From positions 1 through 22,043 of IMG/VR virus record IMGVR_UViG_3300025545_000024: DNA of 22,043 bases. One strand, given 5' to 3'. Made by a program: the position numbers and the translations under genes. Each line of letters starts with the position of its first letter. The first letter of the stretch is position 1. The stretch comes from a virus. Under the pieces are notes generated by a model. The model had not been told where the DNA came from. It did no database searches and saw only the letters and a program-made list of their open reading frames with translations. Positions 14,885 through 22,043 of this stretch are shown piece by piece.

Positions 14885-16120
14885 ATGCTTTTATTTAAAG
14901 AATTTTTATTAGAATCTCAGGGTGCTAATAAGCACCTTGAACATTTAGAAGATGAAGTTTTAAACGGTGGATTTGATGGTGTAAAAAAAGCAATCACATA
15001 TTTAAGTTCATTAGGATCAACACTAAAAGGGGATTCTTCTAAACAAATTAAAATAACAACTAAATGGGATGGGGCTCCTGCAGTTGTGGCCGGAATCGAT
15101 CCTGAAACTGAAAAATTTTTTGTAGCCACTAAGCATGGTGCATTTTCAAAAGTACCCAAATTAAATTTTTCAAATGAAGACATTGAAAATAATCACGAGG
15201 GTGGGTTACAGGAAGTTTTAAAAGATTCTTTGAGATATCTTAAAGATATTGGAATGGATGGCGTTTATCAAGGGGATTTATTATACAGTCCACAAAAACC
15301 TACAACGATACAATCTATAGATGGAGAATCGCATATTGTTTTTACTCCAAACACTATAACATATGCGATTAAATTAAAAAGTGAATTAGGGAAAAAAATA
15401 AATGCTTCAAAATTAGGCATTGTTTGGCATACAAAATATACTGGTGAAGTAGTAAATCAAATGAATGCTACATTTGATGTAAATGTTGATAATTTTAAAC
15501 AAACATCAAGTGTGTGGTTTAAAGATGCTGAATATGAAAAAATGGACGGAATAGCATCTTTTACTAAAGAAGAAACTGATTCATTTTTCAGTGTGCTTTC
15601 ACTGGCTGGTAAGTTATTTAGAACTCTTGATAAGAAGTTACTTGACGGTATAAGAGATGATAAATATTTAAATACGCAAATTAAAGCATTTGCTAATTTT
15701 AAAATACGGCAGGGTAAACCCATTGGAAATGTTAATGCACATGTTATTGGATTGATTAAATATTTACAACATAAATTAACTAACGAGGTTGATAAATTAA
15801 AATCAGAAAAGGGCAAAGAAAATAGACGTAAAAAAAATGAAGACATTTTAAAATTTTTTACAGAAAATAAAAATGCTTTGAAAAACATGTTTCAAATGCA
15901 AAATGTTCTTATAGCCGCTAAAATGATAATAATTAAAAAATTACAAGATATTCAGCCCATGACAAAAACATTTATTCAAACCGATAATGGGTTTGAAATT
16001 ACGAATCCGGAAGGATTTGTTGCAGTTACAATTGCTGATGGAGCAATAAAACTAATAGATAGATTAGAATTTTCAAGACAAAATTTTTTAGCACCAAAAA
16101 CATTTGGGAGTAAAGCATAA
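14885..16120 (+). CDS. DUF6267-like protein with N-terminal capsid-targeting peptide and KxDG motif
   Basis: A 411-residue protein matching, by eye, the DUF6267-type family of T4-like marine phages. The first ten residues, MLLFKEFLLE followed by S, resemble the T4 internal-protein capsid-targeting sequence MKTYQEFIAE, and L8-L9-E10 before S11 fits the gp21 site L/I-x-E. This suggests packaging in the head core and trimming. The rest has TKWDGAPAVVAG with a KxDG-like site (K60-W61-D62-G63), FFVATKHG, and VYQGDLLY (127-134). These are reminiscent of motifs I and III of covalent nucleotidyltransferases (ligase or capping enzyme fold). Catalysis is unproven. AGGA lies 5 bases before ATG. Its stop overlaps the next start. 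Confidence 0.8.
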   Translation: MLLFKEFLLESQGANKHLEHLEDEVLNGGFDGVKKAITYLSSLGSTLKGDSSKQIKITTKWDGAPAVVAGIDPETEKFFVATKHGAFSKVPKLNFSNEDIENNHEGGLQEVLKDSLRYLKDIGMDGVYQGDLLYSPQKPTTIQSIDGESHIVFTPNTITYAIKLKSELGKKINASKLGIVWHTKYTGEVVNQMNATFDVNVDNFKQTSSVWFKDAEYEKMDGIASFTKEETDSFFSVLSLAGKLFRTLDKKLLDGIRDDKYLNTQIKAFANFKIRQGKPIGNVNAHVIGLIKYLQHKLTNEVDKLKSEKGKENRRKKNEDILKFFTENKNALKNMFQMQNVLIAAKMIIIKKLQDIQPMTKTFIQTDNGFEITNPEGFVAVTIADGAIKLIDRLEFSRQNFLAPKTFGSKA

Positions 16121-16533
16121 TGGAAGTATCAGAACAAAATCTCTTAAACAAATTAGGCGAATCTTATATGAAAATAGTATTGACTGAAGATGTTGATGCT
16201 CGATTAAAAAGATTAGCAAGAGAAGGTTTAATTAATCAAGATGAATATGCACTGTTTCTTAAAACAATGCAAGATTTAGAAGCCGATAAAAAGCCAAATC
16301 CAAAACAAAGAATGATGATTATACGGATTTTTGATAAGCTCCTTGGTCTAATTATGGGGGACAAGGTTGTGTATCAAAAGATATTGCAAACTGTTAAAAA
16401 GAGCAAAAAAAATAAAGAAAAAATTAAAGAAGATACTTTTAGATCAACTCATACAATAATTGTTCATGAAGGCATAGAATATTATGTGACTGCTGATAAA
16501 GAATTAATAGAAGTACCATCTTCATTTGAATAA
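16120..16533 (+). CDS. Small conserved phage protein of unknown function
   Basis: A 137-residue protein. The N-terminal 95 residues look helical, with the recognisable stretch RLAREGLINQDEYALFL and KQRMMIIRIFDKLLGLI. A short strand-rich end follows (HTIIVHEGIEYYVTADKEL). It starts at an A shared with the previous stop (TAATG), so translation is coupled to the DUF6267-like gene. It is probably made with the head-cargo genes. Unlike its neighbours it lacks a clean capsid-targeting peptide at the N-terminus, although VLTED lies near residue 22. I cannot assign a function. A similar small protein occurs beside DUF6267-type genes in related phages, from memory. Confidence 0.7.
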   Translation: MEVSEQNLLNKLGESYMKIVLTEDVDARLKRLAREGLINQDEYALFLKTMQDLEADKKPNPKQRMMIIRIFDKLLGLIMGDKVVYQKILQTVKKSKKNKEKIKEDTFRSTHTIIVHEGIEYYVTADKELIEVPSSFE

Positions 16534-16541
16534 ATAATTCT

Positions 16542-18524
16542 ATGAAGATTTATAAAAAGTTTTTAGTAGAAACAAAGCAAGAAAAGACGGCAATTGCAAC
16601 TTTTGGGAGAATGAATCCTCCTTCTATAGGTCATGTTAAACTTGCAAAAAAGATTTTATCAGAGGCAAGAAAGCATAAAGCAGAACCTTATATTTGCTTG
16701 TCTCCTACTCAGAATGCTAAAAAGGATCCTTTGGGTCCAGAAAGAAAACTTTATTATGTTGAAAAAACGATAGGTCCACATATTCATATTGATGTTAAAC
16801 CTACAGTTTTTGAAGCATTATCTGATTTGTATTCTAAAGGATTTAAAAAACTTGTATTTGTTGTTGGTAGTGATAGACTAAGTAAATTTTCAAAATGGAT
16901 ATCACAATATAATGGAGTAGAAGGAAAAGCTCATGGATTTTATGATTTTACAGATATTGATTTTGTAAGTTCAGGAGACCGTGATCCCGATGCTGAAGGT
17001 GCCGCTGGAATGTCTGCATCAAAATTAAGAGAGTTTGCAGTTTCTGGAGACATTGATAGTTTTAAAAAAGGTACGAAATTATCTGCTAAAGATACAAAGT
17101 CTATGTATAACGAAATTAGGAAGGCTATGAAACTTGAAACCATAAAAACGGAACAAATTAATTTGAAAGAAGCACTTCGCCCTGAAAAAGTACCCGCACA
17201 TAAAATAAAAGAAGGTAGAGAATTTCCCAAAACACCAGCAGACAAGAAAGCTCATTTACATAAATTATTTAAAAAAGTGGCAGATGTAAAAAAACAAAGA
17301 GAAAAAGATTGGGGCGTTAGCATAGTAGATAAAACCCCTAAAGGATATGGCCCTGATGAAGAAGCCCCCCCTGGAAGAGAAATACAAGTAAAAACATTAA
17401 AAAAGAAAGTGGGTGCGGATAAAGCATATGCGTTTGCTTGGGCGCAACATAATAAACATGGATTGCCAGAGGGTACTGGATTACAAGTAAAAATGGCTTT
17501 AGATGATGCAGGAGTAAAGGGAGAGTTTAAAGATGGAAAAGTTAATGTTCATAAAAAACATGTAAAAAAAGCACATAAGGCTTTAAAGGGAAATGTTTAT
17601 TATAAAGGAAAAACTCCTGATGTTGTGGGAGAAGATATAATTGATGAGGAAAAATTTTCGAATAAAATGATAGATAAACTGAAACAGCAATATGAGCCGT
17701 GGAGAGGGAAAAGAATTAGTTTGGGTAGAAATGTAGAATTAGAGAAAATAGTAAGACAACTTGCAAAAAATAAAGATGCATTGACACAACTTGTTAAAGC
17801 AGATATTCCTTTTATTTCTATGAATGCAAGACTAATTATGCATCAGGATCATGGTGTGCCTCTGAATAAATTTGAAGGAGTGGAAAATCCATATGCTAAT
17901 TTGAAAAAAGGACCGTCTAGAGCAACGATTCATAAAATGTGGGCAAATAAACAACAAGAAAAGAAAAAGAAAATGATGAAGTCCAGTCATCCAGGATATA
18001 ATGAAGAAATTATAATTGATGAAATGGGACATATTGTAAATATAAGTGAGGCTAAAGCACAGTTCACTATAGAAGAAAATTTAAAAAGGAAAGCAGAACA
18101 ATCAGGCATTTCATTTAAAATTTTAGAAAAAGTGTATGATCGTGGAGTTAGTTCGTGGAAAACTGGTCATAAACCAGGAACTACTTCTCAAGAATGGGCA
18201 GAGTCAAGAGTTAATTCGTTTTTAACTGGCGGCAAAACCAGATTAATCGCGGATGAAGACTTATGGAATCAAGTTAATTCTAAACACAGAATAAAGGAAG
18301 AAATGGACACAGATCAGGCATTTAAAAAATGGTTGGCTATTAGTGAAGCAGATGTAGTTATAGACACTCCTCAGGGCAGATATGTAAAAGCAGGAAATGT
18401 TGCTTCTGCAAAAATAAAAGCAAAAAAATCATTTAGGGACCATAAAGACAAGATAAAAGTAACTAGTAGACTTGCCACGCCTTTAGATAAAAAATATCTT
18501 CAACACAAAGACGGAGAGGCATAA
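16542..18524 (+). CDS. Cytidylyltransferase/NMNAT-like protein fused to extra modules, with capsid-targeting peptide
   Basis: A 660-residue multidomain protein. Residues 1-10, MKIYKKFLVE before T11, resemble the T4 capsid-targeting peptide. Residues 17-200 are a nucleotidyltransferase fold of the cytidylyltransferase/NMNAT type: GRMNPPSIGH (22-31, the HxGH-type motif) and GMSASKLREF (from 156, the ISSTxxR-type motif with R163). Such enzymes use ATP or CTP and release pyrophosphate; NAD+ synthesis is one option. L208-K209-E210 before A211 ends this module at a protease-type site. The rest holds basic regions, a DUF5872-like stretch (SWKTGHKPGTT to FLTGGKTR, about 531-565), and two further sites, I501-S-E503/A and I600-S-E602/A. 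No Shine-Dalgarno precedes ATG. A stop-start contact leads into the next ORF. Confidence 0.8.
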   Translation: MKIYKKFLVETKQEKTAIATFGRMNPPSIGHVKLAKKILSEARKHKAEPYICLSPTQNAKKDPLGPERKLYYVEKTIGPHIHIDVKPTVFEALSDLYSKGFKKLVFVVGSDRLSKFSKWISQYNGVEGKAHGFYDFTDIDFVSSGDRDPDAEGAAGMSASKLREFAVSGDIDSFKKGTKLSAKDTKSMYNEIRKAMKLETIKTEQINLKEALRPEKVPAHKIKEGREFPKTPADKKAHLHKLFKKVADVKKQREKDWGVSIVDKTPKGYGPDEEAPPGREIQVKTLKKKVGADKAYAFAWAQHNKHGLPEGTGLQVKMALDDAGVKGEFKDGKVNVHKKHVKKAHKALKGNVYYKGKTPDVVGEDIIDEEKFSNKMIDKLKQQYEPWRGKRISLGRNVELEKIVRQLAKNKDALTQLVKADIPFISMNARLIMHQDHGVPLNKFEGVENPYANLKKGPSRATIHKMWANKQQEKKKKMMKSSHPGYNEEIIIDEMGHIVNISEAKAQFTIEENLKRKAEQSGISFKILEKVYDRGVSSWKTGHKPGTTSQEWAESRVNSFLTGGKTRLIADEDLWNQVNSKHRIKEEMDTDQAFKKWLAISEADVVIDTPQGRYVKAGNVASAKIKAKKSFRDHKDKIKVTSRLATPLDKKYLQHKDGEA

Positions 18525-21500
18525 ATGAAACCGAACCCACTTCATGAAAACTGGAAAACACTTGCGCCCGGTTTATTCACAGAACCCGAAAACGATTTAA
18601 TATATAAAGAATTTTTAAAATTGAAAGAGCAAGGAGATGTCCATCATCATCATTATGCTAAAGACGATAATCCTGATGATAAAAAAAAACGTGAAAAAGA
18701 TGCTACTGCAAACGTCAAGAAAAAATCTAATAAATCAAACAATGATGATGAAACGCCAGCACAGAGTCGTAGTGAAAAAAAGAAAAAATTGGATCCTGTT
18801 GGCAAAGAAGATGGAGATATAGATAACGATGGAGATATAGATAATAGCGATAAATTTCTTGCAAAAAAAAGAAAAGCAATTAATAAGTCAATTAAATCTC
18901 GACAAAATACAAAATCTGAAAAAAGTATAAAATTATCGGGTAAAAAAGAAAAAATTGAAATTTACAAAGGAATTGAAGAAAATAAGAAACGATATACTAA
19001 AGATATTTTTGCTTTCGGTCAAAAAATTAAAAATCGACAAAGTGTTTTCGAATGCAGAAAAATAAATAAAAATTATGATGCAAATATCGAAAAGAAAACC
19101 GTTGACCTCAATGAAGGTGGAGATCAAATTTGGTTCAAAGGAATTAAAATGACTTTTGATGAATATTCTTTGATTTTTGCAACAATGTATGTTCCTGGCT
19201 CAAGAGTATTGCCAACAGAAGTTGCACCAGACAATTCCAAATATGGATCATTGTTGAAGAAATTGCCACGAAAAGATCAAAATTGGGTAGTATCATTACT
19301 CAAAGATTACATGAAACGTGGTGGGGTAGTTCATAAAGATGTTGTTAAGAATTTTGTTTTGAAAGAAGAAGTTGAACTTAATGAAGCACTTAAACCAAAA
19401 GATAAAGATGTCATACAGGCGTTTTATGATAAAGAAAGTTTGGAAGGTAGATTACTCTCCACTGATGGTAAGACATTAGAAAAACTTGGTATGGGTGGTC
19501 AAACAATCGCAGTGTGGAAAAACAATAAGATTGTAGTTACTGCTGTGAGCGATGTCAAATCAACAGATGAAATACTTAGATATATGAAAAAATCTATACC
19601 AAAACTCAATTTTGATAAAAAAAGTTGGCAAGAGTTTTTCGAGGAAGTTGAACTTGATGAAAGGCATGGAGGATGGAAGCCCGGCCCATATAACATTATT
19701 AATGTAACGACAGGAGAAATTCTTCAGGTAGTTAAAACTGGTACAGGAGCCAAAAGAATTGCAGATAAAATTAATTTTTCGCCCAAGACTCCCGATGATC
19801 AGATGGTGGGAGTATATCATGTGGACGCTAGAAATGATACGACAACTATAAGATGGTGGAAAAAGGAAAATGGAAAAAAAGTATATTATGGCGATTTAAA
19901 ATCAGTCAACTGGTCTAAAATTAAACCGGGCGCTAAATCTGAAGAAGTTGCTGAAGGATGGAAAAAAGGTAAGTATACAATTAAAGACGAAAATGGAAAA
20001 ATACTTGGCACATACAGTTCTGGTGGTAAAGCTAAAAAGGTAATGGATGACCTTATGCAAAAAGGTGATTACCCCGAACTAACTGTCTCAATGGTAGAAG
20101 AAGTTGAAGTTGCTGAAAAATTTGCAGGATGGATTGCAATATATGGTGGAAAGCAATTGGAAATTAAGAAAAGTGAAGCAGATGGAATATGGCCCGCAAA
20201 ACAATTAGCAATTAAACACTTTAAAGTTCCTAAATCGAAACAAGGACTTCTTGCGATTAAACCAGCAGAAGAGGAAGTTGAACTTGGTGAAGCCGCATCA
20301 AAATATAAAAACGAGTTTGTCAAATATGCAGTAGAAATTATTAAAAAACTCAAAAAAGATGGTAAGATTGATGACTCGACAAAAGATAGTTTAATTATAA
20401 ACACCATTTCCCCTATCATGGGTAGTATGGGTAGTCAACGTGAACGTTCCGTCTATAAAAAATACTTCCCAGACAAATATGATTTAAAACTTTTCGACAA
20501 TTCTGGAGGCAATCAATATGATTCGGAATGGTCATCCCAGACTGATGCTAAAATGGACACAATTGCAAAGATGGCATTGAAAAAATTTAGACAAAATGAA
20601 GAAGTTGAACTTGGTGAAATGTCATATGTAATCAAATACAAAAAGGCAAAGAATAGATATTTGAGTAACAAGTCCAGAGATGTTGATAACACAAAAGATG
20701 CACTCCAATTCAAATCAGAAAAAGATGCACAGTCAACACTGAATGGTTTAGATTATCAGTTCAGAGGCAATTATGAAATTGTTAAAGAGGCCAGTGATAG
20801 TTGGGATGAGTGGAAAAATACAAGAATACAATCTAAAAATATCTTCAGAATGTTAAAACAAAAACATAAAAATAATATTCCTAAAATGAAGAGTGGTTTA
20901 GAACTCATCTTTAAACAAAATAAAACAAAACCAGACCAAGAAAAAGTAATGTGGCAGGAATTTAATAAATTTTTCAAAATCAAAGAAGACGTTGAACTTG
21001 GTGAAGCCGCATCAAAATATACAATCTATCACAAAACTTTTACCTCTGCGGCAACTCATGCCAAGGATTATGCAGAAAAACAGGGGTATGATTTAGATGA
21101 TGGCGATTGGAACAGAGAAGTCACTATGGGCGGTGCTTCTGGAAGAGGTCGGCCAGGTGAAGGAAAGACCAAAAGGTTTAATATCGGGTTGGAGAAAAAC
21201 GGTAAACCACAAAAGAAAAGGTTACAATTTCAAGTCTTCGGAATGCCTAAGGGTTCATATGAATTGAATATGTATATTGAAGAAGTTGAACTTAGTGAAG
21301 CGGCCGTGAAAACAAAATTGCGTGATCTTTCTCAAGAATTATCCGCTTATGCAAAAAAACATAGAAATAGTATTGATAGCTTATATTTTAAAAAACTTGC
21401 ACAAATAGCCGCCTCAGGAAAAATTCCTTCCGTTCAGGACATTGATAATGAAATAGAACCACGAAAAATTGTTTTAGATATGATGGCTAAATCTTTTCCT

Positions 21501-22043
21501 GAAGAATTTATTAATCAAGATCATTCACAAAGTAAAGATTCGATAAAAAATCAATCCGGGCTTTTTTATGCACGACATGGAGAAAACGATGAAGTAAATG
21601 AAATAACTACAGGATTACTTAGTAGAGCCGCAAGTAAAGCCGAAGTTCAAGGGAGAGAACCCGGAGGTTCTGGTGGAGCAAGTGCAAATTATGGAAATAA
21701 CTCCGGCAAGGTAAGAAATAAACGGAAACTCCAATCAGTTAAATTCGCAAAGGCTTTTTCTAAAAAATATTTTAAAAACGAGGATAACATGATAGAAAAT
21801 TTAAAATCAATCGATAAAGAAATTGATAAATTTCATAGTCGAACTAAACACTTAAAATATCTTTCCGGGAAAGATCGTGATCACATGCGAATGTTATCAA
21901 GAAAAAGAGATGGCTTTTTAAAAAATAACGAAGTCGAAGAAGCAGTTAATGAAGAATTTAAGTCAAGAATTTCTAACAATCCAATAGTAAATAAACTTTA
22001 TTTGATGAATCAAGCAAAATCTATTGCAAAAGAAATCACGGGC
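18525..22043 (+). CDS. Giant modular capsid-type polyprotein, C-terminus beyond window
   Basis: The ORF starts at ATG 18525, directly after the previous stop, and remains open for all 1173 codons to the window end. Residues 1-196 are polar and basic, with HHHH at 40-43 and a calcium-loop-like DGDIDNDGDIDNSD (96-109). From there the chain is a string of small domains, separated by E-[ED]-V-E-L-x-E linkers. The glutamate before each predicted cut is E197 (VDLNE/G), E287, E379, E589, E698, E827 and E925; E477 and E531 have V in place of L. The sites fit the T4 gp21 consensus L/I-x-E, mostly followed by A or G. Near the start, YKEFLKLKE (27-35) resembles a capsid-targeting peptide. The modules are unrecognised. 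It was not listed as closed because no stop occurs here. Confidence 0.85.
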   Translation, partial: MKPNPLHENWKTLAPGLFTEPENDLIYKEFLKLKEQGDVHHHHYAKDDNPDDKKKREKDATANVKKKSNKSNNDDETPAQSRSEKKKKLDPVGKEDGDIDNDGDIDNSDKFLAKKRKAINKSIKSRQNTKSEKSIKLSGKKEKIEIYKGIEENKKRYTKDIFAFGQKIKNRQSVFECRKINKNYDANIEKKTVDLNEGGDQIWFKGIKMTFDEYSLIFATMYVPGSRVLPTEVAPDNSKYGSLLKKLPRKDQNWVVSLLKDYMKRGGVVHKDVVKNFVLKEEVELNEALKPKDKDVIQAFYDKESLEGRLLSTDGKTLEKLGMGGQTIAVWKNNKIVVTAVSDVKSTDEILRYMKKSIPKLNFDKKSWQEFFEEVELDERHGGWKPGPYNIINVTTGEILQVVKTGTGAKRIADKINFSPKTPDDQMVGVYHVDARNDTTTIRWWKKENGKKVYYGDLKSVNWSKIKPGAKSEEVAEGWKKGKYTIKDENGKILGTYSSGGKAKKVMDDLMQKGDYPELTVSMVEEVEVAEKFAGWIAIYGGKQLEIKKSEADGIWPAKQLAIKHFKVPKSKQGLLAIKPAEEEVELGEAASKYKNEFVKYAVEIIKKLKKDGKIDDSTKDSLIINTISPIMGSMGSQRERSVYKKYFPDKYDLKLFDNSGGNQYDSEWSSQTDAKMDTIAKMALKKFRQNEEVELGEMSYVIKYKKAKNRYLSNKSRDVDNTKDALQFKSEKDAQSTLNGLDYQFRGNYEIVKEASDSWDEWKNTRIQSKNIFRMLKQKHKNNIPKMKSGLELIFKQNKTKPDQEKVMWQEFNKFFKIKEDVELGEAASKYTIYHKTFTSAATHAKDYAEKQGYDLDDGDWNREVTMGGASGRGRPGEGKTKRFNIGLEKNGKPQKKRLQFQVFGMPKGSYELNMYIEEVELSEAAVKTKLRDLSQELSAYAKKHRNSIDSLYFKKLAQIAASGKIPSVQDIDNEIEPRKIVLDMMAKSFPEEFINQDHSQSKDSIKNQSGLFYARHGENDEVNEITTGLLSRAASKAEVQGREPGGSGGASANYGNNSGKVRNKRKLQSVKFAKAFSKKYFKNEDNMIENLKSIDKEIDKFHSRTKHLKYLSGKDRDHMRMLSRKRDGFLKNNEVEEAVNEEFKSRISNNPIVNKLYLMNQAKSIAKEITG
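18810..18844 (+). repeat. Tandem 17-base repeat encoding a calcium-loop-like segment
   Basis: GATGGAGATATAGATAA occurs at 18810-18826 and again at 18828-18844 (period 18). It encodes DGDIDN twice (residues 96-107), giving a D-x-D-x-D-G-D pattern like dockerin or EF-hand loops. Similar 'DIDNDGDIDxSDK' segments occur in other marine T4-like phage proteins, from memory. Confidence 0.75.
20277..20307 (+). repeat. 31-base exact direct repeat, copy 1 (polyprotein linker)
   Basis: This stretch, encoding V-E-L-G-E-A-A-S-K-Y, is identical to 20991-21021. It contains the proposed cleavage site after E589. Other linkers share the shorter core GAAGTTGAACTT. Identity over 31 bases at a linker suggests recent recombination or duplication of module ends. 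Confidence 0.85.
20991..21021 (+). repeat. 31-base exact direct repeat, copy 2 (polyprotein linker)
   Basis: Identical to 20277-20307, 714 bases apart (an exact number of codons, so in frame). It carries the proposed cleavage site after E827. Recombination between the copies would delete two modules without changing frame. Confidence 0.85.

Noticed and set aside
16529-16536. AATAAATA before the gene at 16542 as a late promoter
   Set aside because: Only 5 bases separate it from the start codon, too close for a useful leader, and the motif is common in this AT-rich DNA.
18637-18822. Small + strand frame inside the polyprotein start
   Set aside because: It is an out-of-frame shadow of the long ORF from 18525 and consists mainly of Lys, Met and Ile.
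20277-21021. CRISPR-like array from the repeated linker sequences
   Set aside because: Spacing is irregular (about 160-390 bases), the repeats are in frame and translate to the same peptide, and no Cas genes are present.

Overview
The window is about 22 kb of an AT-rich genome, densely packed with genes that all read on the + strand. It looks like a T4-like myovirus, probably from a marine or other aquatic setting. The core replication genes are present in the usual order: sliding clamp (gp45), clamp loader large subunit (gp44), clamp loader small subunit (gp62), RegA, DNA polymerase (gp43), UvsX, a small conserved protein and helicase gp41. Hsp20, dUTPase, a CobS-like AAA+ ATPase, a DUF6267-like protein and an M15 endolysin fit a T4-like phage of the cyanophage/pelagiphage type. 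There are no photosynthesis genes here. The host appears Gram-negative, because two products carry export signals (a periplasmic HtrA-like protease and a probable lipoprotein). A proteobacterial host is an inference, supported by a ROSE-like RNA thermometer.

Layout. 1-2114: tail of a probable VWA-domain protein, a DUF2452-like protein, a sigma70-type promoter with a structured leader, and a CobS/MoxR-like AAA+ ATPase. 2115-3194: hairpin leader and a GT-A-like glycosyltransferase. 3225-7461: gp45, gp44, an unexplained open frame, an inserted secreted HtrA-like protease, gp62, RegA and dUTPase. 7458-8115: a perfect sigma70 promoter, a leader of tandem hairpins ending in a ROSE-like Shine-Dalgarno-sequestering stem, hsp20 and a bidirectional terminator. 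8124-14003: endolysin, DNA polymerase, UvsX, a small protein and helicase. 14005-14813: promoter, terminator-like hairpin inside a 10-bp inverted repeat, and a probable lipoprotein. 14836-22043: late-promoter-like box and a block of four genes that looks like head-packaged cargo.

The most unusual part is the last 7 kb. Two proteins (14885 and 16542) begin with a ten-residue peptide resembling the T4 internal-protein capsid-targeting sequence, ending in a prohead-protease-type site (L-x-E). The final ORF (18525 to beyond the window end, at least 1173 codons) is a chain of 50-130-residue modules joined by a repeated acidic linker E-E-V-E-L-x-E. That linker matches the T4 gp21 cleavage consensus (L/I-x-E, then usually A/G/S). 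I read this as a capsid polyprotein: several small proteins made as one chain, packaged with the head core, and cut apart by the prohead protease during maturation, perhaps for delivery into the host. The second strong find is the ROSE-type thermosensor in front of phage hsp20.

No gene-free stretch exceeds 300 bases. The longest gaps are 771-926 (promoter and leader), 4864-5061 (open frame without a start), 7462-7590 (promoter and thermometer leader), 8589-8724 (promoter) and 14004-14093 (promoter and hairpins). I saw no tRNA, rRNA, CRISPR array or insertion sequence.
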